Shown piece after piece: positions 1 to 8,218 of a stretch of 64,000 nucleotides of DNA (position 1 is the stretch's first letter; each line of letters opens with the position of its first letter). The stretch covers positions 3,906,001 to 3,970,000 of the forward strand of contig NZ_CP119520.1 of the NCBI RefSeq assembly GCF_029223865.1. Direction: 5' to 3'. Made by a program: the position numbers and the translations under genes. The DNA is from Telluria mixta (GTDB lineage: Bacteria > Pseudomonadota > Gammaproteobacteria > Burkholderiales > Burkholderiaceae_D). The notes under the pieces are model-generated. The model had not been told where the DNA came from. It saw only the letters and a program-made list of their open reading frames with translations, and searched no databases.

Positions 1-174
1 GCGCGCGAGGTCGACGACGGGCACCAGCACGCCGCCGTGGTCCACGACGCCCGCCAGCGCACCGGTGCGGCGGGGCGGGGCGGCCAACGCGTCCGGCAGC
101 GGCAACGCCTGCGCGACGCTCGCCGCCGCGATGCCCACGTCCACGGCGTCGATGCGCACTTCCGCCAGCTGCAT
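1..174 (-). CDS. CheW-like chemotaxis coupling protein (partial, 5' end only)
   Basis: The gene starts at the ATG at 174 on the minus strand and runs off the window start, so only the first 58 residues are visible. They read as the N-terminal part of a CheW-like domain: MQLAEVRIDAVDVGIAAA, then a stretch ending GVVDHGGVLVPVVDLAR, which matches the family pattern of a glycine turn followed by PVVDL. CheW domains bridge chemoreceptors to the CheA kinase. The ATG lies one base after the stop of the chemoreceptor at 176-1921, so the two are translationally linked and probably work together. The rest of the protein is not visible, so a longer multidomain protein cannot be excluded. Confidence 0.6.
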   Translation of the reverse strand, partial: MQLAEVRIDAVDVGIAAASVAQALPLPDALAAPPRRTGALAGVVDHGGVLVPVVDLAR

Positions 175-175
175 G

Positions 176-1921
176 TCAGTGCTCCGTCGCGACGCGTTCC
201 AGCTCGGCCAGCAGGGCCGATGCGTCACGCGTCGCGCTGGCCTGCGCGCTCGTCGAGGCGTGGATGCGGGCGATCGATTCGCTCGTCGCCGCGACCGAGC
301 GCACGATGCGGCCGAACGCGTCTTCCACGTCGCCCGCGAGGCGCGTGCCTTCGCCCACGCGGGTTGCCGTCTCGTTGATCAGCTTCGCGATCTCGCGCGC
401 CGCCAGCGCGGATTTCTCGGCCAGCTTGCGCACTTCGTTGGCGACGACGGAGAAGCCGGTGCCGTGCTCGCCCGCGCGCGCCGCCTCGATCGCCGCGTTG
501 AACGCGAGGAGGTGCGTCTGGCTGGCGATATCGCTGATCGTGTCGATGATCTCGTGCACGTCGTCGGACGATTTCTGGATCGCGAGGATCGCCTCCTTCG
601 AACGTGACAGCAGGGTGCTGCCTTCGGCGGCCTGGTCGCGCGTCTGCACGGCGAGGCCGGCCGACTGCTGCGAGCCGGCGGCGATGGAGGCGATCGATTG
701 CGACAGGTCGGCCAGTACGGCGGACATCGCCTTGATCTTGGCGCCGAGCTGCTCTTCGCGGTGCACCTGCTCCGTCACGTCCATCGCGAACTTGATGACC
801 TTGTACGGCCTGCCGTCGGCGTCGAGGATCGGGTTGTACGTGGCCTGGATCCAGATGTCGGCGCCGTGCTTGCCGCGGCGGCGGAAGCGGCCGGACTGGA
901 ACTGGCCGCGCGCCAGGTCGGACCAGAAGTTGCGGTATTCGGCGCTCTTGATGAGCGCCTCGTCGCAGAACATGCTGTGGTGGCGGCCGACCACTTCGTC
1001 CTCGAGATAGCCCAGGGTACGCAGGAAGTTGTCGTTCGCGGCCAGCACATTGCCGTAAAGGTCGAACTCGATCACGGCCTGCGAGCGGCCGATGGCATCC
1101 AGCTGGCCGCGGGTCTCGGCGGCGAGGCGCTTGCGCGCCGTGATGTCGGTGGCGAACTTGACGATCTTGACGGGCTTGCCGTCGGCGTCGAAGATCGGGT
1201 TGTACGCGGCGAGGATCCACACCGTGCGGCCATCCTTCGTCACGCGCTGGTATTCGCCGGTGTCGGCCTGGCCGCGTCCCAGCCGTTCCCAGAACGCGAG
1301 GTACTCGGCCGAGCGGGCGTGCTCCGGCAGGCAGAACATGCGGTGGTGACGGCCGCGCACCTCGTCGAGGGTGTAGCCCGTCACGGCGAGGAAGTTGGCG
1401 TTCGCATGCAGCACGTTGCCCTGCAAATCGAATTCGATGACGGCCTGGGTGCGGTCGATCGCGGCCATCTTGCCCTCGAAGTCGATGTTGCGCAGCTTGG
1501 CCGCCGTGATGTCGGTGGCGAACTTCACGACCTTGGCCGGCTTGCCGTCCCCGTCGAGGATCGGGTTGTAGGTCGCCTGGATCCACACCGGGCTGCCGTC
1601 GCGGGCCACGCGCTTGAATTCGCCCGCGTGATATTCGCCCGCGGCCAGATGCTTCCAGAAATCGCGGTAGGCCTGCGAGCGCACGTACTCTGGTTCGCAG
1701 AACAGCGCATGCGGCTGGCCGACGACTTCGTGCAGCTCGTAGCCGAGCGCGTCGAGGAAGTTCTGGTTGGCGTGCAGGATGCGGCCGTCGAGGCCGAATT
1801 CGATCACGGCCTGGGCGCGGTTGATGGCATCCAGTGCGGCATGGGCAAGGTCGTCCCGGGAAGTGACCGGGGCAGGAGCGATCATATGCATGGTGTCTCG
1901 TGGTGGCGTCATGATGTTCAT
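176..1921 (-). CDS. Soluble methyl-accepting chemotaxis protein with three tandem PAS domains
   Basis: This 581-residue protein has three near-identical PAS-PAC units of about 122 residues each (roughly 25-140, 147-262 and 268-385). Each has an AVIEF...G..L.AN.NFL core and ends in VKFATDIT or a variant. A chemoreceptor signalling domain follows (about 400-575) with the conserved hairpin tip around [17 protein letters not shown]. No transmembrane segment or signal peptide is visible, so it should be cytoplasmic, sensing through PAS-bound ligands such as haem or flavin, as in Aer/BdlA-type receptors. The first ATG is preceded by AGGG with suitable spacing. It is followed with a one-base gap by a CheW-like gene, which supports a role in an array. 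The ligand cannot be told from sequence. Confidence 0.9.
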   Translation of the reverse strand: MNIMTPPRDTMHMIAPAPVTSRDDLAHAALDAINRAQAVIEFGLDGRILHANQNFLDALGYELHEVVGQPHALFCEPEYVRSQAYRDFWKHLAAGEYHAGEFKRVARDGSPVWIQATYNPILDGDGKPAKVVKFATDITAAKLRNIDFEGKMAAIDRTQAVIEFDLQGNVLHANANFLAVTGYTLDEVRGRHHRMFCLPEHARSAEYLAFWERLGRGQADTGEYQRVTKDGRTVWILAAYNPIFDADGKPVKIVKFATDITARKRLAAETRGQLDAIGRSQAVIEFDLYGNVLAANDNFLRTLGYLEDEVVGRHHSMFCDEALIKSAEYRNFWSDLARGQFQSGRFRRRGKHGADIWIQATYNPILDADGRPYKVIKFAMDVTEQVHREEQLGAKIKAMSAVLADLSQSIASIAAGSQQSAGLAVQTRDQAAEGSTLLSRSKEAILAIQKSSDDVHEIIDTISDIASQTHLLAFNAAIEAARAGEHGTGFSVVANEVRKLAEKSALAAREIAKLINETATRVGEGTRLAGDVEDAFGRIVRSVAATSESIARIHASTSAQASATRDASALLAELERVATEH

Positions 1922-2105
1922 AATATTGCCCTATGGCAATCGATTTGACGATTTAATCATTTTTAGCCTGAGAATGCGAGATAATTTTGATGAATTCGAT
2001 TGTTTGTTGTGCCGTACTTACGGCGCAGGGCGAGGTTTCCATTGACTGGTTGCCATGCGGTCATTAGCATCGGGATGCATTCCATACCCACAACAAGGAG
2101 ACACC

Positions 2106-3548
2106 ATGCCACGCCCGATCCTGCCATCCCTGCTCGTGTTAGCGCTAACTACTTTCGCCTGTGCCGCGCATGCCGCCACTGGCCCCGTCGTGACCACGGA
2201 GTCCGGCAAGGTCCAGGGCGCCGTCGACAAAGGCGTGGCGAGCTGGAAGGGCATCCCGTTCGCCGCGCCGCCGGTCGGCGACCTGCGCTGGCGCGCGCCG
2301 CAGCCGGCGGCCGCCTGGTCCGGCGTGCGCGAGGCGACCGCGTACGGCCACGACTGCATGCAACTGCCTTTCCCCAGCGACGCCGCGCCGCTCGGCACGC
2401 CGCCGGCCGAGGATTGCCTGTACGTGAACGTGTGGCGTCCCGCGAAGGCGAAAGCGACCGCGAAGCTGCCCGTGATCGTATGGATCTATGGCGGCGGTTT
2501 CGTCAACGGCGGATCGTCGCCGCCGACGTATGCGGGTGCCGCGCTCGCGAAGCAGGGCGTCGTGCTGGTCAGTTTCAACTATCGGCTGGGCCGCTTCGGC
2601 TTTTTCGCCCACCCGCAATTGACCCGGCAAGCCAACGGCGAGCCGCTGGGTAACTACGCCTACATGGACCAGATCGCGGCGCTGCAGTGGGTCAAGCGCA
2701 ACGTGGCGGCGTTCGGTGGGGATGCGTCCAACGTGACGATCATCGGCGAATCGGCCGGCGGCATGTCCGTCAACGCGCTGCTGACGTCACCGCAGGCGCA
2801 GGGCCTGTTCGCGAAGGCGGTCGTGCTGTCCGGCGGCGACGGCAAGTCGGCCGACCCGGGCCTGGCAGGCGTGGAGCAGATCGGCGTCAACTTCGCACAA
2901 GCCAAGGGCATCGCGGCGGACGACCCGCAGGCGCTGGATAAACTTCGCGCGCTGCCGGCCGAGCAGGTCGTCGACGGCATGAACCTGGCCAACCGCGCGC
3001 CGCAGAATCCGGCGACGTATTCCGGTCCGTTCGCGGACGGCAAGGTGGCCGTCGAGACGGGTGCCGCGTTCGCGTCCGGCCAGTTTGCCAAGGTGCCCGT
3101 GATGATCGGCGCGACCAGCGCGGACATCGGCGGCAAGACGGGCTTCATGGTCGCGGGCGCGCGCAGCCTCGCGAGCCGCCTCGCCGCGCAGGGCGTGCCC
3201 GTGTACGAATACCGCTTCTCGTACGTGGCCGACAGCATCGGCAAGACCGGCGCGCAGCACGCGAGCGACATCCCGTATTTCTTCGACACGGTGGACGTCA
3301 AGTACGGCGACGCCGTCACGAAGAAGGACGTGGCGATGGGCCGCGCGATGAGCGCCTATCTCGTGAACTTCGCGAAGAAGGGCGATCCGAACGGCCGCAA
3401 GCTGCCCGCATGGCCGCGCTATGCGGGTGACAAGGACGTGATCATGGATTTCGCCGCGGACGGCAAGCCGGCCGCGCTGCGCGATCCGTGGGGTGCGGAG
3501 ATAGATGCAGCCACGGCGGCGGCGACCGTGGCGGCGGGCGCTCAATAA
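2106..3548 (+). CDS. Exported type-B carboxylesterase
   Basis: The 480-residue protein belongs to the carboxylesterase/lipase family with the alpha/beta-hydrolase fold. The start at 2106 follows GGAG at good spacing and gives a signal peptide (MPRPILPSLLVLALTTFACAAHA); an in-frame ATG at 2055 would hide it. The nucleophile is Ser216 in GESAGG, the oxyanion hole is the GGGF motif near residue 135, and the HASDIPYFF segment supplies the likely catalytic His. It hydrolyses esters, probably in the periplasm or outside the cell; the substrate is unknown. At 480 residues it is slightly shorter than typical PnbA-like enzymes. It stands alone and converges on the flavoreductase gene, whose stop is 4 bases away. 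Confidence 0.9.
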   Translation: MPRPILPSLLVLALTTFACAAHAATGPVVTTESGKVQGAVDKGVASWKGIPFAAPPVGDLRWRAPQPAAAWSGVREATAYGHDCMQLPFPSDAAPLGTPPAEDCLYVNVWRPAKAKATAKLPVIVWIYGGGFVNGGSSPPTYAGAALAKQGVVLVSFNYRLGRFGFFAHPQLTRQANGEPLGNYAYMDQIAALQWVKRNVAAFGGDASNVTIIGESAGGMSVNALLTSPQAQGLFAKAVVLSGGDGKSADPGLAGVEQIGVNFAQAKGIAADDPQALDKLRALPAEQVVDGMNLANRAPQNPATYSGPFADGKVAVETGAAFASGQFAKVPVMIGATSADIGGKTGFMVAGARSLASRLAAQGVPVYEYRFSYVADSIGKTGAQHASDIPYFFDTVDVKYGDAVTKKDVAMGRAMSAYLVNFAKKGDPNGRKLPAWPRYAGDKDVIMDFAADGKPAALRDPWGAEIDAATAAATVAAGAQ

Positions 3549-3552
3549 ACGC

Positions 3553-4899
3553 TCAGTACACGTCCCTGCGGTAGCGGCCCTCGGCCGCAAGCTGCTCCAG
3601 CCGCGGCGCACCGAGGATGCTTTGCAGCGCCTCGTGCACGCCGCCGGCCATGCCCTGCAGGCTGCCGCAGACATAGATCGCGGCGCCGCGTTCCACCCAC
3701 TCGCGCAGCCGGTCGGCCCGGTCGCGCAGCACGTCCTGCACGTAGCGGCGCTCGGCCTGGTCGCGCGAGAACGCGAGGTCGAGGTGGGTCAGTTGGCCGT
3801 TATCCCTCCACGCCTGCAGCTCGTCGCGCAGGAGGAAATCGTGGATCTGGTTGCGTTCGCCGAACAGCAGCCAGTTATCGAACCGGCCCGCGGCGATGCG
3901 GGCCTTGAGCAGGCCGCGCAGGCCGGCGAGGCCGCTGCCGTTGCCGATCGCGATCAGGGGTCGTCCGGCATTCGCGCCGAGGCGGAAGCGCTCGTGCGCG
4001 CGCAGGCGCAGGCGCACAAGGTCACCGTTGGCGGCCGCGCCGGCCTGCACGCACAGCCAGCCGGATGCCGCACCCGGGCTGCCGTCTTCCCGCTGCTGCA
4101 GGCGCACGAGCAGTTCCAGCCGGCCATCCGTCGGCAACGATGCGATCGAGTATTCGCGTGGGTGCTCCGGGTCCGCCGGTGGACTGACCTGGGCGAGATC
4201 GCCCGCTTCCCACGCCGGCAGCGCGCCGCCGACCGGTGCCAGTGCGACGCGGTACAAGGGTGCGCCCGCACTGCCGGGATTTTCCAGCGTGCGCGCGACG
4301 ATGCGCCAGTCGCCGTAGGCCGGCGCGTCCCAGTCCGGTGCGTCGTCCGTGCCGGCCAGGCGGCCCACGTGATGCTGCCACTCGGCCAGCGCTTTGGCAT
4401 CGCCGCGGTCGACGTCGATGCGGTCGAACAGGCGCGTCGCGCCCTGCTGCGCGAGCCAGGCGTCCAGCGCGCGGCCGAAGCCGCAGAAATTGGCGTAGTT
4501 CCTGTCGCCCAGCGCGAGCACGGCATAGTGCAGGTGCGACAGGTCGAGACCGGCCGCCATGAACCGGCCCGCGAACTGCGCGGCCGTGTCGGGCGCGTCG
4601 CCTTCGCCGTACGTGCTGGCGATGAACAGCACGCGCGTGGCGGCGGTGAGCCGCTCGCGGTCGAGCGCGGAGATGCACACGGCGCGCGCGGCCAGCCCGC
4701 CCGTCGCCAGCAGTTCGGCACTGCGCTTTGCGAGCACTTCCGCGCTGCCCGTCTGGCTGGCGTGGACGACGAGCCAGTCGGCATCGTTCGTGTCTGCGAT
4801 GTTGCCGTTGCGGTGGACGCGCCACATGCGGTACGACAGCCCGAACCAGCCCAGGGACAACGCCAGCGCGCCCGCAAGGCGCAGCGGTTCCGCCGTCAT
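3553..4899 (-). CDS. Membrane-anchored CysJ-like flavodoxin/NADPH reductase
   Basis: The 448-residue protein starts with a hydrophobic segment (about residues 5-24). A flavodoxin domain follows (VVHASQTGSAEVLAK, then STYGEGDAPD), then an FAD-binding region (REYSIAS) and an NADPH-binding region (AIGNGSGLAGLRGLL and the C-terminal YVCGSLQGMA). This is the layout of the sulfite reductase flavoprotein subunit, but the N-terminal anchor and the absence of a sulfite reductase haemoprotein argue against sulfur assimilation. Its ATG overlaps the stop of apbE (ATGA). As the last gene of the Fur-box operon, I infer that it feeds NADPH electrons through FAD and FMN into the PepSY membrane protein. Confidence 0.85.
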   Translation of the reverse strand: MTAEPLRLAGALALSLGWFGLSYRMWRVHRNGNIADTNDADWLVVHASQTGSAEVLAKRSAELLATGGLAARAVCISALDRERLTAATRVLFIASTYGEGDAPDTAAQFAGRFMAAGLDLSHLHYAVLALGDRNYANFCGFGRALDAWLAQQGATRLFDRIDVDRGDAKALAEWQHHVGRLAGTDDAPDWDAPAYGDWRIVARTLENPGSAGAPLYRVALAPVGGALPAWEAGDLAQVSPPADPEHPREYSIASLPTDGRLELLVRLQQREDGSPGAASGWLCVQAGAAANGDLVRLRLRAHERFRLGANAGRPLIAIGNGSGLAGLRGLLKARIAAGRFDNWLLFGERNQIHDFLLRDELQAWRDNGQLTHLDLAFSRDQAERRYVQDVLRDRADRLREWVERGAAIYVCGSLQGMAGGVHEALQSILGAPRLEQLAAEGRYRRDVY

Positions 4900-5897
4900 T
4901 GCAGCAGCGCTTTCCACGCGGGTGTCGTGGTCTCTTCCAGCATTCCCGCACGCCGCACGAGGACTCGTGCGGCCAGCGCGCGCGCCTCGGCGAACGCGAG
5001 GCCGTCGTCGGGACCGAGCACGGCGAGGACGGTCGACAGCGCGTCGGCCTCCATGCACGTGGGCGCCAGCACGGTTACGGATGCGATGTCGTTGTCGACC
5101 GGCCGGCCCGTGCGCGGGTCCAGCGTGTGCGACACGCGGCGCGCGCCGTGCTCGAAATACTGGCGGTAGTCGCCGGACGTGGCAATCGCTACGCCATGCA
5201 GCGCGACGACGGCCTGCGGCGTGGCGCTGTCCGGCACACCCTCGATTTCCACCCACCACGGATGCCCGTCCGGCTTCACGCCCGCGCCGCGCAGCTCGCC
5301 GCCCACCTCGACGAGGTAGTGGGACAAGCCGCGCCGCTCGAGGCATTGCGCGAGACAGTCGACGGCGTAACCCTTCGCGATGGACGACAGGTCGAGCCGG
5401 AGGCCGCCCGGCTGCAGCAGCCGGCGTCCATCGCGGTCGAACGACAGGCGCGCGGCGGCGCGTTCGTCCAGCGCGCGTTCGATGGCTGTCTCGTCCGGCG
5501 CATAGAAGCCGGTGTGATCGTAGCGCCGCGCGGCGCCGAAGCCCCACAGGTCGACGAGCGCCCCCGCGGCCGGATCGTACGCGCCGCCGCTGGCCATGTG
5601 CGCCCACAGCGCGTAGTCGACCACGTCGAAGAATTGCGCGGGCAGGGCTATCCACGTGCCGGCCGGCGCGCGGTTATAGCGCGACAGCAGGGAATCCGGG
5701 TCCCAGTGGCTCATCTGCGCGACGATCGCGTCCAGTTCGGCCTGCAGCGCGGGCTGCACATCGCCCACATGACCCGCCGCCACGCGCGCCGACCACGTCG
5801 TCCCCATGCTCGTGCCTTCGAACACGTGGATGCGGCTGCCCGGCGGCGGCACGGCCGGGCTCAAATCCTGCGGAATCAAAACGGCACGGTCAGCCAA
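4896..5897 (-). CDS. apbE: FAD:protein FMN transferase (ApbE family)
   Basis: ApbE enzymes attach FMN from FAD to Thr/Ser in the motif Dxx(S/T)GA(S/T). The 333-residue protein shows the family landmarks: SMGTTWSARV near residue 30, the AKGYAVD segment, VEVGGELRG, SHTLDPRTGRPV and EADALST, the last contributing Mg ligands. The start is a TTG with GGAG six bases upstream; the DUF4198 stop codon lies in the same frame one codon before it, so no upstream extension exists. No signal peptide or lipobox is visible, which is unusual because most ApbE proteins are periplasmic. A substrate with the target motif is encoded two genes upstream in the same operon (DUF2271). Confidence 0.92.
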   Translation of the reverse strand: MADRAVLIPQDLSPAVPPPGSRIHVFEGTSMGTTWSARVAAGHVGDVQPALQAELDAIVAQMSHWDPDSLLSRYNRAPAGTWIALPAQFFDVVDYALWAHMASGGAYDPAAGALVDLWGFGAARRYDHTGFYAPDETAIERALDERAAARLSFDRDGRRLLQPGGLRLDLSSIAKGYAVDCLAQCLERRGLSHYLVEVGGELRGAGVKPDGHPWWVEIEGVPDSATPQAVVALHGVAIATSGDYRQYFEHGARRVSHTLDPRTGRPVDNDIASVTVLAPTCMEADALSTVLAVLGPDDGLAFAEARALAARVLVRRAGMLEETTTPAWKALLQ

Positions 5898-5900
5898 CGA

Positions 5901-6713
5901 TTACTCCGGCAGGATCTCGAACGTGGCCGAGTAGCTGTAGCGCTTCGCCGGGCCGTCCATGCCGCGCGGGGCGTTGGCCGGGTACGCGGCGCTCAGCCAG
6001 TACATGTTCGGCGCGGGCAGGGTAAAGCTGGCGTCGCCGTTCGCGTCCGTCGTCAGGCGCACTTCGTTCAGCGTGCCGCGGTATTTCACGCCGCCCGGGA
6101 TCAGGCTGAACGGGAAGTTCGCGAGCGGCTTGCCGTCCAGCTGGAAGCGGAACTTCGCTTTTTCGCCGGCGCGCAACTCGGTCGGATTCGTCAGCGCGAC
6201 CAGTTCCAGGCCCGAGCCGGTGGGCTTCAGTGCGCCCGCCGTCGGCTTGTTCAGGGTGACGAACGTGTCCTGGCGTTGCACCATCGTCATGCTGCGCACT
6301 TCGGTGGCGCCGGCCGGGACTTCGTCCTTGACCGTCTGCTCGGTGGCGCGGAAACGCTTCGTCTCGCCGTTCAGTTTATAGGAGCCCATCACGCTCACGG
6401 CCGCCAGGGTGACGCGGTAGGTGCCGTCCTTCGGCAGCCGGATGTCGACGGTGGAGCGGTGCTTGCCGAGCGTCGCGGCCGGCGCCGGGACCGTGTTGCC
6501 GTCCGGGTCGGTGACCGTGAGGCCGTCCAGCTTCTGCGGCATGAAGTCGTCTTCGAACAGGCCTTCGGAGATGGCGGCGTCGATGGTCGCCCAGGCTTCG
6601 CCGCGGTCGGATTCGATGAGGCTCGTGTTCGGGATCATCCACGGACGGTGCGCCTGCGCGGCGCAGGCGATGCCGGCCAGGGCGAGGGCGATGGCGATTT
6701 GTTTGATGTGCAT
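5901..6713 (-). CDS. Periplasmic DUF4198-family protein
   Basis: This 270-residue protein has a clear Sec signal peptide (MHIKQIAIALALAGIACAAQA) and begins its mature part with HRPWMIPN. An N-terminal His exposed by cleavage is typical of DUF4198 and of metal-handling periplasmic proteins related to NikM. The body reads as beta-sandwich modules, with a carboxypeptidase-regulatory-like N-terminal half (DPDGNTVPAPAATLGKH) and a C-terminal half that includes DANGDASFTLP. GGAG precedes the ATG. It lies 10 bases after the DUF2271 gene and 3 bases before apbE. Its function in this operon is not established; metal binding or docking to the flavinylated partner is inference. Confidence 0.8.
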   Translation of the reverse strand: MHIKQIAIALALAGIACAAQAHRPWMIPNTSLIESDRGEAWATIDAAISEGLFEDDFMPQKLDGLTVTDPDGNTVPAPAATLGKHRSTVDIRLPKDGTYRVTLAAVSVMGSYKLNGETKRFRATEQTVKDEVPAGATEVRSMTMVQRQDTFVTLNKPTAGALKPTGSGLELVALTNPTELRAGEKAKFRFQLDGKPLANFPFSLIPGGVKYRGTLNEVRLTTDANGDASFTLPAPNMYWLSAAYPANAPRGMDGPAKRYSYSATFEILPE

Positions 6714-6723
6714 GCTGGTCTCC

Positions 6724-7236
6724 TTACTGGATGCTGAGCGACACGGCGCCCAGTTCTTCCTTGCCCGCGAACGCGGCGGCCACGTTCGATTTCGGCTCCC
6801 AGTGGAACGGCACGCGCACCAGCTCGCGGCCGCCCGCTTCGCGCGCGGCTTCGATCACGAGCTTGTAGTCGCCCGCCGGCAGCTTGTCCAGGCCGGCGCG
6901 GGCGGCCGGGAAGGTCAGCGTCTGCACACCGGCCGCGCGCGTGGCGCCGCTCACGCCGTCCATCGGCAGCGTGACGTCGCGGCCCGCCTTCCTCCACCAC
7001 GTGCGCAGGTCCTTGACCCACTTGGTGCCCGCGTTGTCGCGCTTCTTGACGTCGTACAGCACGGCCAGCGTGTTGGCGACGCTCTGGTCCGCGCGCTCGA
7101 TCCAGATCGCGACATAGGGCTTGTGATACTCGGCCACGTTCAGCTGCGGGAGTTCGAACTTGACGGTGAGGTCGGCGGCCATCGCCCAGCTCGAAGCGAG
7201 CGGCAGGGTCAGGGCGAGCGAGTGGGACAGTTTCAT
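6724..7236 (-). CDS. Periplasmic DUF2271 protein with predicted covalent FMN site
   Basis: The 170-residue protein has a signal peptide (MKLSHSLALTLPLASSWAMA) and the DUF2271 fold signature PYVAIWIERAD...VANTLAVLYD...W.KDLRTWW. Residues 93-99 read DGVSGAT, an exact match to the Dxx(S/T)GA(S/T) motif that ApbE flavinylates in NqrC and RnfG, so Thr99 is the predicted FMN attachment point. This gives the protein a likely role as an electron carrier in the periplasm. It sits between the PepSY membrane gene (23-base gap) and the DUF4198 gene (10-base gap), with apbE in the same operon. The domain call rests on my recognition of the family. Confidence 0.85.
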   Translation of the reverse strand: MKLSHSLALTLPLASSWAMAADLTVKFELPQLNVAEYHKPYVAIWIERADQSVANTLAVLYDVKKRDNAGTKWVKDLRTWWRKAGRDVTLPMDGVSGATRAAGVQTLTFPAARAGLDKLPAGDYKLVIEAAREAGGRELVRVPFHWEPKSNVAAAFAGKEELGAVSLSIQ

Positions 7237-7259
7237 GTGGGCTTTCGGGTCGGAGATGA

Positions 7260-7919
7260 TTAATGAACGAACAGCAGGGCCAGCACGATCGGCAGCACGA
7301 TGCCGAGGCCGATCACGGGCCACGTCGACGGCCGGTTGGCCGCGTGGTATTTCAGGATCAGGAAACCGGTGACGCAGAAGACGACGCAGGCGATGGCGAA
7401 GATGTCGATGAACCAGCCCCACACAGGACCCGCGTTGCGGCCCTTGTGCATGTCGTTCAGCCAGGAGATCCAGCCGCGGTCGGTCGATTCGAATTCGGCA
7501 TTGCCGTCCACGCCGATGCGCAGCCAGGCGTCGCCGCCGGGGCGGGGCAGGGCGACGTAGGCGTCTTCCTCGCTCCATTCGGCGCGCACACCGCGCACTT
7601 GCACGGGGAAGGTCTGCTCGGCCCAGTCTGCCAGCGGGGCGGGCAGCGGGACATTCGCGTCCGCATGGCCGGCGGCGAATTCCCCGATCTGGGTGCGGAG
7701 CAACGGTGGCAAGGTCGCCTTCTGGCGCGTGACGGCCGGCTTTGCTTCGATCTGGGAGGCGTGGTTCAGGGTGAAACCGGTGATCGCGAACAGCAGCATG
7801 GCCATCAGGCACAGGGCGGAACTGATCCAGTGCCATTGATGCAACTGGCGCAGGAATGTGGCGCGGCGCACGCCTGGGAGCGCAGTGGAAGGGGAGGAGG
7901 TCGAGCCGGTCGGGTGCAT
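7260..7919 (-). CDS. PepSY-associated transmembrane protein
   Basis: The 219-residue membrane protein has one N-terminal membrane segment preceded by a His-rich turn (LHQWHWISSALCLMAMLLF...TGFTLNHA). A periplasmic PepSY-like stretch of about 110 residues follows, with WLND near its end. Two C-terminal membrane segments close the protein (IDIFAIACVVFCVTGFLIL and VIGLGIVLPIVLALLFV). PepSY_TM proteins relay electrons or reduce ferric siderophores in several bacteria, and conserved His in the first and last helices may bind haem; this is family knowledge plus inference. The ATG at 7919 lies 5 bases from the Fur box, and a TTG at 7925 is an alternative start; no Shine-Dalgarno sequence is visible for either. 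First gene of the five-gene operon. Confidence 0.82.
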   Translation of the reverse strand: MHPTGSTSSPSTALPGVRRATFLRQLHQWHWISSALCLMAMLLFAITGFTLNHASQIEAKPAVTRQKATLPPLLRTQIGEFAAGHADANVPLPAPLADWAEQTFPVQVRGVRAEWSEEDAYVALPRPGGDAWLRIGVDGNAEFESTDRGWISWLNDMHKGRNAGPVWGWFIDIFAIACVVFCVTGFLILKYHAANRPSTWPVIGLGIVLPIVLALLFVH

Positions 7920-7923
7920 ACGC

Positions 7924-7944
7924 AAATGATAACGATTATCATTT
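7924..7944 (-). promoter_or_regulatory. Fur box (ferric uptake regulator operator)
   Basis: The site is a perfect inverted repeat, AAATGATAA-N3-TTATCATTT, a strong match to the classical Fur box built from GATAAT/ATTATC elements. It lies immediately upstream of the PepSY gene and overlaps its ribosome-binding region. Fur-Fe(II) binding here would shut off the five-gene operon when iron is plentiful. The next gene on the other side (sucA) starts 275 bases away, so the operator most likely serves the minus-strand operon. Confidence 0.85.
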
Positions 7945-8218
7945 AGCAGGTCAACCGCTGGTTCATGATTTAGTTGACAAGGTGAAAAAAAGTAATATCG
8001 GAATGAATAAAATGTCGATGCGGGGTCGGCGGCCGGCGAATCCTTGCGTTACAATACCGTGCGCCAATGGGCAGGTCGGCCGCATTGATTTGCCTTTAGA
8101 GTCCTTCCCCCACAACTTGATATGAAGTAAGTGCGATCCGCTAACCGGTCAGGCCGTGTCGCGGAAGGTTAGATTAACCCGCCCTAAAATCGCGAAACGC
8201 GAAGAAAGGTGAGCAAGA

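Noticed and set aside
7945..8218. TTGACA at 7974-7979 considered as the sucA promoter -35 box
   Set aside because: No acceptable -10 hexamer lies 16-18 bp downstream, so no promoter was called. The interval shows no gene.
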